Assembly (NCBI GenBank): GCA_023078685.1
Contig: JALGAS010000004.1
Span: 1,860,001 to 1,924,000 of the forward strand
DNA length: 64,000 nt
From: Neopestalotiopsis rosae
Taxonomy: Eukaryota > Ascomycota > Sordariomycetes > Amphisphaeriales > Sporocadaceae
Direction: 5' to 3'
Positions within the stretch are counted from its first letter, which is position 1, and every line of letters begins with the position of its first letter. This document shows, piece after piece, positions 47,901 to 58,600 of the stretch. The notes under the pieces were generated by a model that was not told the origin of the DNA, did not search any database, and worked only from the letters and a program-made list of their open reading frames with translations. The translations under genes and the position numbers were made by a program.

Positions 47901-49747
47901 ATCCTCTTTTTCTCATCATGAGCCTCCTGGGTAGGAAAATAGCATGCGCTACAAGAACCCGGTCATCTGGTCTCCCGTTTCCGATTATGAATGCCCGACG
48001 CTGCAGTGCACATATGCGTCGTCGAGGTTTATGTGTGCCCCTTCCTGTTATTCCTAGAGGCCCAACTATAAGTGGCAAGTTGGCAGCAAGGCATGCCGGC
48101 AGACGGTACACTGCAGAGCCTTGCCTGTTGTGTTTCTGGGGCTTCTTCTGATGGAGTGTGCAACTCCATGGCCTGGCCTGGTGGTGATACATCAGGCGGC
48201 TCGATCCGAGCATAGGCAAGAAAAGAATTGGGCTTTCCTTGGCGGGAATAACAGGTCATAGTAATATTTCCCTCAAGCTGAGGGGTCGAGAAGAACCAAT
48301 CGTTCTGCAAAAGACTCCTTTCATTTACTGCAGTACATTTGACTATCATTGTCCGAGGCCAATAATTGCCACGGCGTCATCAAATATGCAGCAACAGTCC
48401 TTGAGAAAGAGACACACGAAGTCCACAGGTTTGAGGGGGCGTTGTCGAGATTTGCTTCTTGGGAAATTCTGGACCGCAGCCCCAGCAGCCAAAGAGCCTG
48501 TAGATCTTACTTGCGGCTCCCTGCAGGTTTCTTGGCTTACACTGGATGGGGAAAAGGGAATCCCCCCGGGGGATTGGGTCACGCGACACCGAGCCACAGG
48601 GAAAGCTTGCTGGGGTTTTCTTTTTTGCTGAGCTGGACCTGCATACTTACCGGCTGTAAGCTGTAGGGCAGGGCCTGCTGTGGGCGAACAAGCACAGACG
48701 GGTGTTGTCCTGCTCGTTGCATTATCACTGCAACTGTTGTCTGGTATAGGGCTCTAACGTGAATTCGTGGCCTTTCGATCCAACATGTGCTCGCGCTGAC
48801 ACTTTTGAATGGCTGAACCGTTTTATTCATCTTTTCCCACGTCGCTTTCTGTACCGTCTCTGCGATTTCGGAGCTGCCGTACCATATGCATTCTTTCTGC
48901 ATAGGGTCGCGATACCATTTCTGTGCGCAAGCTGTGGCATCGGAGCACCACGACGCCTGGAGCAGAGGGCTGCATTTGTAGGTTTCGAAAGTAGATGGTA
49001 CTTTGTGGTTGTCTTTTGATGTGAATGTGATGGTGTCTCGGCTTTGCATTCGAGAAAGGTCAAGAAAACGGCTTTTGCATCTAGTGACCCTGGAAATGCA
49101 GTGTAACTGTCCCGACATCATCATGGTTTATGCCAGAGTGGTAATACGTGGTATATCCTTTGATTATGGATATTTACTTTCCACGAACCCATGTATGTTA
49201 AGGAAGTTTACAGACTGACAGGAATGGAAGCATTAAGTCCCTGATTGGAATTAGATAGCCTTACTGAGCAGTAAATTCCACGACTATTTCTTGTGGAAGC
49301 GGAAAATCCAGTTGTTGAGCCATCTGGCAGCCTTACCATCCTTTGAAACACGGTGTCAATACGAGCGTATAGTCTGTCGCCCAAAGTACAAATCTGCGCA
49401 ATATATGAATCGTTACGTTTCATTCCGTAGAAGAGGAAACATGTTTTTTGCTTGCGATTGTCTCACCTTTTGAAGTGAGATTATTGCTATCTTGTGTTAT
49501 GCTTGGGTTTAACACAATGCAGGACACAAGGGCATCGAAAACACATTCTTCGTTGATCACCTTGCTTGTACTTTTGAGAAGCACCGTAGAGATTATCGAT
49601 TTATATCATTCAGTATTCGGAAACGTCGAGCCAACTATACTGCGAACAACGAGCTGTTTCTATTCAGCTGCGAACCGAAGGGCAAAGTTGAGTCTCACCA
49701 TTCCATCTCGAAGCGATGACTAGGCCCCTTATTCCACATCTGATCAA
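44924..49747. other. Intergenic region, no gene recognised
   Basis: About 4.8 kb separating the kinase from the accessory block. ORFs at 46758-47387 (+) and 48579-49124 (-) are unconserved in appearance. It may mark the border between the housekeeping block and the secondary-metabolite block. Confidence 0.5.
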
Positions 49748-50311
49748 TTAATCATTCCTCTCGGGCATCTCTACATGTTCGCCGAGCTGCTCCCCGTTGA
49801 CAACCAGAGGTACAATCGGAGACATGACAAATAGACCTCGAGCCGTGTTTGTAGGGTGTGGGTTCCTCCAAGCATGGCGGGTCCCCCTCTGTACGATCAC
49901 GTCGCCGGGCCGCAGCTGTCTCGCCTCGCCCGAATCTAATATCAGCTCCAGCTCCCCGGAGATTAGAACGCCGTAGTCCATGGTCACGGTGCGGTGCATC
50001 AGAGCCGGCTGGCCGGGCAGAAAGTCCACGAGTCGCACCACGGTGGCGTCAGGGCGGGCGATGCCCTGGGTCGGCGACAGGGGCACTTGCGCCGCCTCGA
50101 GGTCCGACATGCTGGCCATTTGCGCCGGTTGTTGCTGCGGCGCGATGAAGGCGTCGTAGACGTTGAGCCCGTGAGCCGCGGTGGGTGTCAGTTCTTCATC
50201 GAGGACGCTGCTGAAGACGGATTTGCCTTCGGCATTGTGGTCTGTGACGTAGCGCCGCGGTATGCGTGGTTGCTCAGAGGTCTCGACAATTTGTTGCGTA
50301 TTAGTTGACAT
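49748..50311 (-). CDS. Cupin-domain protein
   Basis: A single exon encodes 187 residues from the ATG at 50311; the reading frame stays open a few codons upstream but has no ATG there. The first half (RIPRRYVTDHNAEGKSVF; LNVYDAFIAP) is typical of small fungal cupins. The beta-barrel core carries LMHRTVTMDYGVLISGELEL and then RPGDVIVQRGTRHAWRN. In cupin motif 1 the usual HxH is reduced to one His, while motif 2 keeps its His (GTRHAWRN), so metal binding may be altered. It lacks a signal peptide, suggesting a cytosolic location. Small cupins occur in polyketide clusters and may act as cyclases, isomerases or decarboxylases; which of these applies here cannot be told. It lies in tandem with the GH93-like gene. 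Confidence 0.82.
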   Translation of the reverse strand: MSTNTQQIVETSEQPRIPRRYVTDHNAEGKSVFSSVLDEELTPTAAHGLNVYDAFIAPQQQPAQMASMSDLEAAQVPLSPTQGIARPDATVVRLVDFLPGQPALMHRTVTMDYGVLISGELELILDSGEARQLRPGDVIVQRGTRHAWRNPHPTNTARGLFVMSPIVPLVVNGEQLGEHVEMPERND

Positions 50312-50911
50312 TGCAATATCATGAAGTGTCAAATTGGAAGGGGATGACCAAAAATTAGGATAGTGGGATGATTACAATTATCTGTCAAGACAAGCGTTGT
50401 AGTAAAGAAACAATGTCTGTTTGACACTGAAGTTCTTTACAAAGCTCTGCCGGTCTAAGACCACCAACTGTGATGTTCGTATAGAGTCTGACGGGAGTTA
50501 CTCATAAGGTCAGGATCAGTGTTATGCTTACGCTCATTGGTGGTTTCATAAGGTCAGGTGGAAGATATACGGCATAATACTACCCTTGTATCAGGCCTCA
50601 TCCGCTCTATTGATAGACAAATGATAATTATGAACGAAATGTTCCAAATATAACAAGTGTTGAAGAAGGTAGTCTCTTGTGAGGCATGCAACACGCGTGG
50701 CGTTATGTGTATGTATATTATCATCGTAAATTTGGAACAGCGAATGTGTTGTCATAAGTGGCATAGTGATCTTGGGCCCAAGTGTAGCAGACTCTTACCA
50801 GAAACTTTTCATAGAATTTAAGTTCAACTTCTTGACGTAGCTTTTGTAGCTAGGTCAATATATATTATTGTCAATGTATTCAGTATTCATGAAACTATTC
50901 TAGCTCATTTC
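50312..50911. other. Intergenic region between cupin and GH93-like gene
   Basis: 600 bp of AT-rich sequence. It must contain the cupin promoter and the 3' UTR of the GH93-like gene. No further gene was seen. Confidence 0.6.
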
Positions 50912-52310
50912 TTACAGCCCCAGGAGCTCCGAGAGCTTGTACACGCTCACAGTAACATTGTTAGTGGTGCTCGGGGGCAGAACACCAGCCCCAGCAACGA
51001 GCAGGTAGTCATCGTCCTCGGCCAGGACGCGGAGGCTCCGGGTGTAGGCAGCGGGCTGGTCAAAGTCGCTGTACATTTCCCAGGCGTCGGGGTCGCCGAG
51101 CGCGCGGTTGATAAAGAGGGGCTGGCGGCCAGAGCTCACGACGATGCTGCCATTGTCGCCGCCCACCGAGGACCAGACGACGTACGGGCTGCTGACGGGG
51201 ATGTAGCCCGTCGCGTTGATATAGTTGTCGGCCGCGGAGGCGAACTGGCGCGGGTCGTCGGCGATGCGGTAGTAGATGGGGAACGAGTAGTCGGCCGTGA
51301 TGGAGGTGCCGCCGTACTCGTAGACCTTTAATGAGAACCATGTTAGATACTACTATACTTCATATGCCAGAATACATGCACATAATATTCTGAGCGAATC
51401 CTCATCGGTTTGTGCTTACATAAAAGTATTGGCCATTGGGCAGCTTCGTCACCACGGGCATACCAGGACGGTCCGTGTAAGTCGAGTGGGTAACGTCGTC
51501 AATGACATCGGACCAGTTGACCAGGTCAGTGGTCTCCTGATGCACGAGCTTCTGGCCGTAGTTGGGATCGCGCTGATCCGAGTAATAGACAATCAAGGTG
51601 TCCTCGTAGACGCTAAAAGACAGGCACAGTCAGTATCGTGTAAACTGGCGAGGAAAGATGCAGTAGCTTGACTTACTAGATGAAGGGCTCCCATACTGGG
51701 GTCTCGCCATTGTTGGGCACTGCAACGCCTCCATGTGCGATATGCGACACGAATTCCCACTGTAAAGTTATCGAGTTAGTCCAAGATCGGCCTCGTTTTC
51801 ATTTTGTCATGGAGCATGAGAACTGAATATGCGTGTACGTACGGTCACACCCTGATCCCTCGAGGCGTAGAGCTCAATGTTCGTCTCGCTCAGATTCGTA
51901 GGAATGGCACTGCCGGACAACAAAACGGTACCAGCGGGGTAGTCGCCAAACGCCTGCGGCAACTCATAGAGGAACGGCTGGTATCGTAGACCAAAGCCGT
52001 AGACTTGGTCCTGGACGCGAGCGATCTCGGTCCAGCTCTGCCCATAGTCCAAGGACTCGTAGATGGGGAACCAGACCGGCGGAGGCTCGGGGGAGTAGTT
52101 CTCCCACGTGGCCAGGAGCTTGCCGCACGAGAGCTCCACGGTGCGCGCGTAGAGGGTCCGGGGATCCGTGTAGTTGTCGGGCGGCTGGAAGAGCAGTGTC
52201 CGGTCCACCGTGGTCGGCTCCGTATGGGCATTTCGCGTGTCAATGGCAACCGCGGCGGCGTCGACGAGGCTGCCGAGCGCCGCAAGGGCGAGAGCAGCTG
52301 TGCGCAACAT
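50912..52310 (-). CDS. Secreted GH93-like glycosidase (exo-arabinanase/BNR-repeat family)
   Basis: Exons 52310-51843, 51759-51677, 51612-51420 and 51325-50912 join in phase to give 385 residues, the usual length of the family. A signal peptide (MLRTAALALAALGSLVDAAA) and several N-glycosylation sequons (NYT, NYS, NLS, NVT) indicate secretion. Family signatures include NYTDPRTLYARTVELS, LLATWENYSPEPP, YGFGLRYQPFLYELP, YYSDQRDPNYGQKLVHQ and SSPYVVWSSVGGDNGSI. Fungal GH93 enzymes are six-bladed propellers releasing arabinobiose from arabinan. Two glutamates, in PVWEP (about 180) and VYEYGG (about 251), are spaced like the catalytic pair I recall for Fusarium Arb93A. Activity on arabinan or on another glycan or glycoside cannot be told. 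Its place beside a PKS is unusual. Confidence 0.87.
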
Positions 52311-52431
52311 CGTGAGAGAGATTGTTGCTTGGTAGAGAGAATCACCGACAAGAAGGCAAGTGAATGCTATGACGAGAGACTGGAGCCCAAGTCAAACATT
52401 CGTCGGCGCCAACAAGTTCCATAACGTGCTG

Positions 52432-52438
52432 CTATATA
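52432..52438 (-). promoter_or_regulatory. TATA box of the GH93-like gene
   Basis: TATATAG on the minus strand, about 120 bp upstream of the ATG at 52310. Confidence 0.5.
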
Positions 52439-53740
52439 CCCCAACCCATTTGCCTCCATTCGGTCCCAGATTTCCCATTCTTGAGAATTGCCATGGGTGT
52501 TTGATTGGGCAATTGCTTTCTGGTGCCATCACATGTCCCGTGTTTCTTTTCACTAACCGATGATTTTCGAGTTTCTCCGGCTTGGGGAATTGGGGGAAGT
52601 TCCTTGGGGTCCGGGGGGCATCACGTCACTCATCGAGGCAACAGCTTAATTGAAGCAGAAGACCATCGGGCTTCCAAGCGCTTGGAAGCGAGACGGAAAC
52701 AGCTCAGATTCGCGGAAAATGGTGATGGGTCCGAGTGATGATCTGGCACTCGACGGACTTTGGCTAGGCTTGTCCCCAATACGAAGTACGTAGTGCAGGT
52801 CCTCCCCCTGTTCCCCCAGATCGTGTATGGCCATACAATTTCAAATGGCTCTCTGGGGATGCGGGGAATCCCTGACACTGAACGACTGACTATAAGGATG
52901 CCAAGTCGGCAATTTGGGGTTCCCTCCTTGCGCCTATGCGCTCCAATCAGATTACAAGCTCAACATACGGGCCGTGCAACCGGCAAATACCATCGCTTTG
53001 CTATTTGCATTCGCTGGCGATGATGATGAACGGCTGAGACTGTAGATTCAAATATTATCATGGTGGTTCCTCGGGTGCTGGAAAAGTCTATGAAAGATTA
53101 TTCTGAAACAGGATTGGCTTGACGACTGGTTGTTGATGGAATGGAACATTGTCGTCGCTCTTCTAATCGATTAATCACAATGAACGACCCAGTGTTTGTT
53201 AGTCATAGATGTCCCTGCTCCAGCTGCAGTGGCTGGGATGATAATACAATATGCTCACACAAAGTCTTGTTTGCGCGAAAATGTAAGCCCAGTCAATATC
53301 CATGAATTTAGCGTTCTGGCCTGACAACATCCCATGGAGATATATATTTTCAAGCCTGTATCACGCGATTGTTGCCGTACCTTCTGAACGAGATGTAGCT
53401 TGATAATAAGAAAAGGAATTGGGTAGGGGTAAGGCTCTTGTCAAGATCAAGACCACGAGGCATCGTGCATCTGTCTTGGATGGATATGAGTAGGGAATAT
53501 GGCTACCTACCTAAATAAACCCAAGCTGGAGGTGAGCACCATGAATCAGGTCTCAGCATCAAAAGTCGGCTCAACACTTTCCCTGCCATTGCGACAGGGA
53601 TCAAAGTGCGACCGTGTCGCTCGGTCACTTTATGTTGGTCTGTGCTATGGGAGCAAATTCCTTGAGGCTGGCTGCGGTACAATTCTAAAGCATGCGATTT
53701 GGCTATGGGTAATGAACGCTCTTGGTGGTCCTAGTTGTGC

Positions 53741-53850
53741 AACCCCCCGAATGCCGAGTCCTCCGAACCCCCCGGTGTGTGAAGGCGCCGGAGTCGTGAA
53801 CGTCCCGGCGTTGCTTCGCCTCGATCGGAGGGGCTCCCGGCCCAAGCGGT
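53741..53850. promoter_or_regulatory. GC-rich patch with repeated CCGA/CGG elements
   Basis: Within AT-rich flanks, this segment has three CCGA elements in 20 bp (53747, 53754 and 53763) plus further CGG/CCG triplets. A 7-bp inverted repeat pairs CCTCCGA (53760-53766) with TCGGAGG (53825-53831). CGG/CCG pairs are the usual half-sites of Zn2Cys6 regulators, so this may be the shared operator of the divergent genes. This is an inference. Confidence 0.35.
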
Positions 53851-54188
53851 GATCCATAATCTGACATACTTAAGAGCTAAATGCATCGAGGTCGGTGGCT
53901 TAAATAGAGCCGTGTTATAGCACGACTAGGATACTTAAAAATAAGCAAACAGCTTGGACCCGTTAGCTGTATATAGCTAGCCTGCGTAAGACGGGATCGC
54001 ACGGAACCATATTATGAGCCGGTTCGGTGATAAAACTCGGCGATTTTCATACTCTGTCTCTTCTCACCAGTTGCGTCACTTTGGTCACTTGCGGGAAGTT
54101 ACTGACCGCATGAATTGATCTTCATGAAATCGGAATCAGTAAGCAAAATGGGCGTAACTGCAATGCAAAGCTTGGGCACAGGGTTGCA

Positions 54189-54193
54189 TATAA
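54189..54193 (+). promoter_or_regulatory. TATA box of the alpha/beta hydrolase gene
   Basis: TATAA within GCATATAAGTAG, about 80 bp upstream of the ATG at 54272. Confidence 0.5.
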
Positions 54194-54271
54194 GTAGCTT
54201 GTCTTGTCCTTGACGGCTTAGAAGGTTTGGTCTGTACACACCACAAGTTAATTACACCTAAAAATCACACC

Positions 54272-55503
54272 ATGGCCCATCATACTACAACAGCTCTACT
54301 GTTTGGCTTGATAGCTGTCGCTGCCGCGCGTCAGTGTCAGAACCTCACCATCCCCATCGTCGCCTCGGCCCGCAATGGCGTCTTTGATTTGACAGCCCCC
54401 AAGAATAACATTGACGTTGTGAACTTTGTTCTGGACGCGACGCAGCCGGGCCACAATCTGACCGCGGAACTGCTGACAGGCTACGCCACCGTCTCGGGCA
54501 ACTATAGCATCGCGGCAACCTACTGTCAGCCCGATGGCGGGCCGGGCACCACGCTCCAAGTCCTCACCCACGGCGTTGGCTTTGACCGGTGGTACTGGGA
54601 CTTTCCAGCCAACAACTACAACTACAGTTACGTAAACCAGGCGCTGGATCGAGGGTACTCGACTTTTGCCTATGACCGCTTGGGCATTGGAGAGTCCTCG
54701 CACGGCGACCCGGTCAACGAGATCCAGTCGTACCTCGAGATCGCGGCGCTCCGGACCCTGACGACGATGCTGCGCCAGAGCACGGTCTCAGGAATCACGG
54801 CCAACTTCTCCAAGATCGCCCACGTCGGTCACAGCTACGGCTCGGTCGAAACGTACGGCCTGGTGGCCCAAGATCCCACCATTTCCGACGGCATCGCCCT
54901 GACGGGTTTCAGCAAGGACGCGGACTTTCTAGGAGAGTTTTCGCTCGGCGCCAACGAGATTCAGGCCAACACGTTTTCGAGGCTGTCCAACTATGTCGAC
55001 GGCTACATTGCCCCAGCCACAGCCAGCGCCCTGCAGGCCGACTTCTTTGCACCGAGAGAATTCAGCCCAGAAATTCTTGAAGCTGCCTTCAATACCAGTC
55101 AGCCCAATTCTGTTGGTGAGGTGTTGACCATGAACGGTGCCTATGATGCCCCCAACCCTTATGGAGGACCTGTTCTTGTCATTACCGGAGGTAAGTGCCT
55201 TGTTTGCTTGCTAGTTGAAGAAGCCCATGACATTGACGCTAGTCATAGAACGAGACGTTCCTTTCTGCGGTGGTAATTGTAGTGCGACTGAGCCGTCAAT
55301 TCCCGAGATGGTTAAAGGATCTTTCCAAAATGCCAGCTATTTTGATGCTGTCCTCATTCCTGGTTCAGGACACGGATTGAATTTGGTAAGCTCGAGATCA
55401 TTCTTTTCATTCACTATGATCATGACTAAATATTTCCTAGGAATACACCTGGCCTATCACTTATTCTACCATTCTTGACTTCATGGACAAGCATGTCAAG
55501 TAG
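54272..55503 (+). CDS. Secreted alpha/beta hydrolase
   Basis: Exons 54272-55190, 55249-55385 and 55441-55503 give 372 residues in phase. The start (CACCATGG context) opens a signal peptide (TTALLFGLIAVAAA). The oxyanion region reads LTHGVGFDRWYWDF, the cap side YSTFAYDRLGIGESSHG, and the nucleophile elbow is GHSYGS (Ser188). The catalytic His is probably in GSGHGLNL (about 348), which the second splice places next to EYTWPITYS. At least eight N-glycosylation sequons (such as NLT, NYS, NFS, NTS, NCS, NAS) support passage through the secretory pathway. It ends 104 bp from the PKS end, facing it. In fungal clusters such hydrolases can release, hydrolyse or lactonise PKS products, but a secretory signal argues for action outside the cytosol. 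The substrate is unknown. Confidence 0.87.
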
Positions 55504-55607
55504 GACTAGAACTTGGCATTTGAAGTAAAAGTTAGAACTGCATTGTTAAATGAATATTCAATAGTCTCAGGTATGTACATAAGTATGTAAATATAAACGT
55601 CAAAATT

Positions 55608-58600
55608 CTATGTCTTCTGATTCTCAACGACCTTGTTATACAAGATGGCCGCAAGCTCAGAAATGGTAAAGCTCCCGCCCAGGAGCTGCTGGAAGGGCAC
55701 GTCGACGCCAAACTCGCGAAATATCCAGTTGCGAAACTCGGCACCAATCATGCTGTCGAGACCGTGACTGGCCACGGACCCGTGAGACGCCTCTTCCAAT
55801 ACCCTGGTCTCGTCGAGCATGAGAAGGCGCGCCAGGCGACGGGCCACGTGCGCCGTGACGGTTTCGACGGCGGCCTCGGGGCTGGCCGACTTTTGGATGG
55901 CCACTATGACGTTTTGCTGTTGCTGCTGTGAAGATGAAGCCGCCCCATTATCGGTGCCGCTTTTGCTCTGCTTGCCAATTTCCACGCCCATCCAGTTGTA
56001 GTGCGGGTCCTCGTCCCAAGGCGCGTGAGCCTCGGCGGCTTGCAGGGCGAGGGCATAGCGTCGGGGCTGAATACCGACTATGATGTGATCATAATAGTCC
56101 GCGGCGTCAGGAGAAGACGCAACGAGCCGCGGCTGAGGCGCCAGCGCCACGTCAAAGGCCTCGAGCATCTCCTTTTTGCGAATGCCGTACATGCCCCGGG
56201 ACTGGATGGACTGCTCAATCTCGGTGTGCTCGGCAATATAGCCAATGCCAAAGATGGCGGGAAGCACCAGGGACAAGCCGGCCAGACCGCGGGCACGGCG
56301 GTGTGTGGCCAGCGTGTCCAGGAACGAGTTTGCCGCTGCGTAGTTGGACTGCCCGCTGGCCCCCAGCGCCGAGGCCACGGAGCTCGTCATGACAAAGAAG
56401 TCGAGCGGCTCGAATGGCTCGAGTGCGTGGTGTAGATTCATGGCGCCCAGCATCTTGGTATCGACGACCTCTTGCCAGGTCTCGACCGTCATATTTCTGA
56501 ATAGCTTGTCGTTGAGGTACCCCGCCGCATTGAGCATGCCGCGCACAGGGGGGAAATCGTCTCGCTGTCCGAGCTTCGTCAAGGCGTGGGATAGACTGTC
56601 TCGCTGTCGAATGTCGGCGCGCAAGACCAACACATTGACACCTTGGGCTCGAAGGACTTCGACCGTGTCAGCTGCGGCTGGGTTGTCGGTGCCGCTGCGA
56701 GAAAGGAAGACGAGATACTTGGCACCCTGTTCTGCCATGCGTATTGCTACATGTCGTCCCAGGCCGCCGAGGCAGCCCACCAACAAGTAGGTGGCGTTGC
56801 CTTTCAATTTCAGGGGTGGTTGCGAAGGCCCAAGGACCTTAAAGACGGCTTCGTCGTGATAGGAGACGACTGGCAACTCCCGTCCCAGATCGCCTGATGT
56901 CGTGGAAGATTGAAGAACTTCGCCTACATGTGATGGGTCGACGACCTTTATGGGATGGATGATTCGTATTCTACCCTCTCGATAAAGTTTGCCGCAGCGC
57001 TCAATGACTCTGCTAATGCGATTAGTAAACGAGACTGTCACTGTGGTAAGATCACTCTGAGCGTACCTTTTCATTGCCGGTCTGTCCACGACATCATGCA
57101 AATCAAATGAAAACCAACTCATCCCTCTCTTCAGAGGCGAGGAAATGGATGACATGTCGTGATTGCCTCCAGGGCCGACAGACACGATTCTCGCAAACCT
57201 CGACAAGCTCGTGCTAATGGCTTCAAGCACAGACTTGCTCTGTGAAGAGTTCAAGCATAGCACCACATCGAGGCAAGTTTTGGTAGCCAGTGTCTTCTCG
57301 ACTTGGTTGCGCAGGGAACCATCGCCACGCAACATCACGACTTGACACGATGGACCAACCAGTCCGTTGTCGATGAGCGCCCTCTGCGTGGACTCGGAAG
57401 CGGTGATGACTAGAGCATTGGCACCAACGATCCGGCACATTTGCACAGCGGCCATGCCCACGGCACCCATGCCGTCGACAATGGCCACCGTCTCCCCAGG
57501 CTCGATGCGCGCGAGCTCTTCGAGTCCGTAGATGGCGGTGGAGAAGGCAGAGGCCACAGTCGCAGCTTCGTTCATAGAACACTCGGACGCCAGTGGTTGT
57601 ACAAGATGGGAAGAGGTGCGCTGTATTGTGCCAAGTTGACCATTAGATGCGAGGCCCAGCACGCGTGTTCCGGGAGACATGTGGGCAGCGTCCACCTTTG
57701 CGCCGATCCGGGTCACGACGCCGGCCAACTGGTGACTCAGATACGTCGAATCATCAACTCCATCAAACGGCGTAAGACCAATGGCCTTGACGCTGACTTC
57801 GACATCATCCTCCTCCAAGGGCGGCGACTGCTGCTGTCCAGGCTCCGCTTCTTCTCGCTGGTCGTGATAGTACGTCAGCTCTCCTGTCACTTGGTGTAGC
57901 TGCCCAAGTACGGCCACGTGCCCATCACTTGGACGTAAGAGCGTGGTTTCGCCTGAATCGGACACAAACTCGCGATTCAGATGCGAGTGCGGAACCAAAC
58001 GACCGATATGCACCTTGTCGGTCTTGACCCAGTACTCAATCTCGCCGTTGCGGCCATGCGCGTGCTGGCGACCTAGTATATCCGCCGCGAGCCGTGCCAC
58101 CCGCGGCAGCGACGTGGTCTCCGCGTCAAAGTCCAGCGTCACCAGGTCGAGCTGCGACCCCTTTTCGCTGCGGATCACGCGGGCGGCTCCCGTCGTGAGG
58201 CCGACGACTGGCCGGTCGCCGGTGAGCAGGCCGCCGCTGGTGATCCAGACCATTGACGATGCCGACTCGGTCAAGCGGATGAGGCCTTGCAAGTGCTCTG
58301 GACGAAGCTTGGCTAGCACGGCTCCGTGGTCGGCATCGTCGTCCACAAAGATGACTCGGTCCTCGATTCGGGATATAGACTCTATGGAGTTGAGCGATTG
58401 GTGACGGATGTCCCATCCCTTCTTTGTCAACTCGTGGGTTATGTGATCAAGTAGAGGAGAAGTAGGAGTGTCTGGGTAAACGATAAGAGCAGACTTCTTG
58501 TGGTTAATACCATTAACTCCATTTGTATGAGGCTTATTGGAGACTGCCGCTAGAACACTGCCATCCGCGAGCACTTGAGTTGTGGCTGCTCCCATATCAC

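Larger units (their letters stand above)
52311..54271. other. Divergent intergenic region, GH93-like gene and alpha/beta hydrolase
   Basis: About 2 kb shared by two divergent starts. It contains a TATA box on each side and a GC-rich patch (53741-53850). An ORF at 53499-53852 (+) overlaps the patch and is not credible as a gene. Confidence 0.6.

Noticed and set aside
48579..49124. 181-codon ORF (-)
   Set aside because: No family resemblance and no splice signals extending it.
53499..53857. Overlapping ORFs on both strands across the GC-rich patch
   Set aside because: Open only because of local GC content; better read as a regulatory patch.
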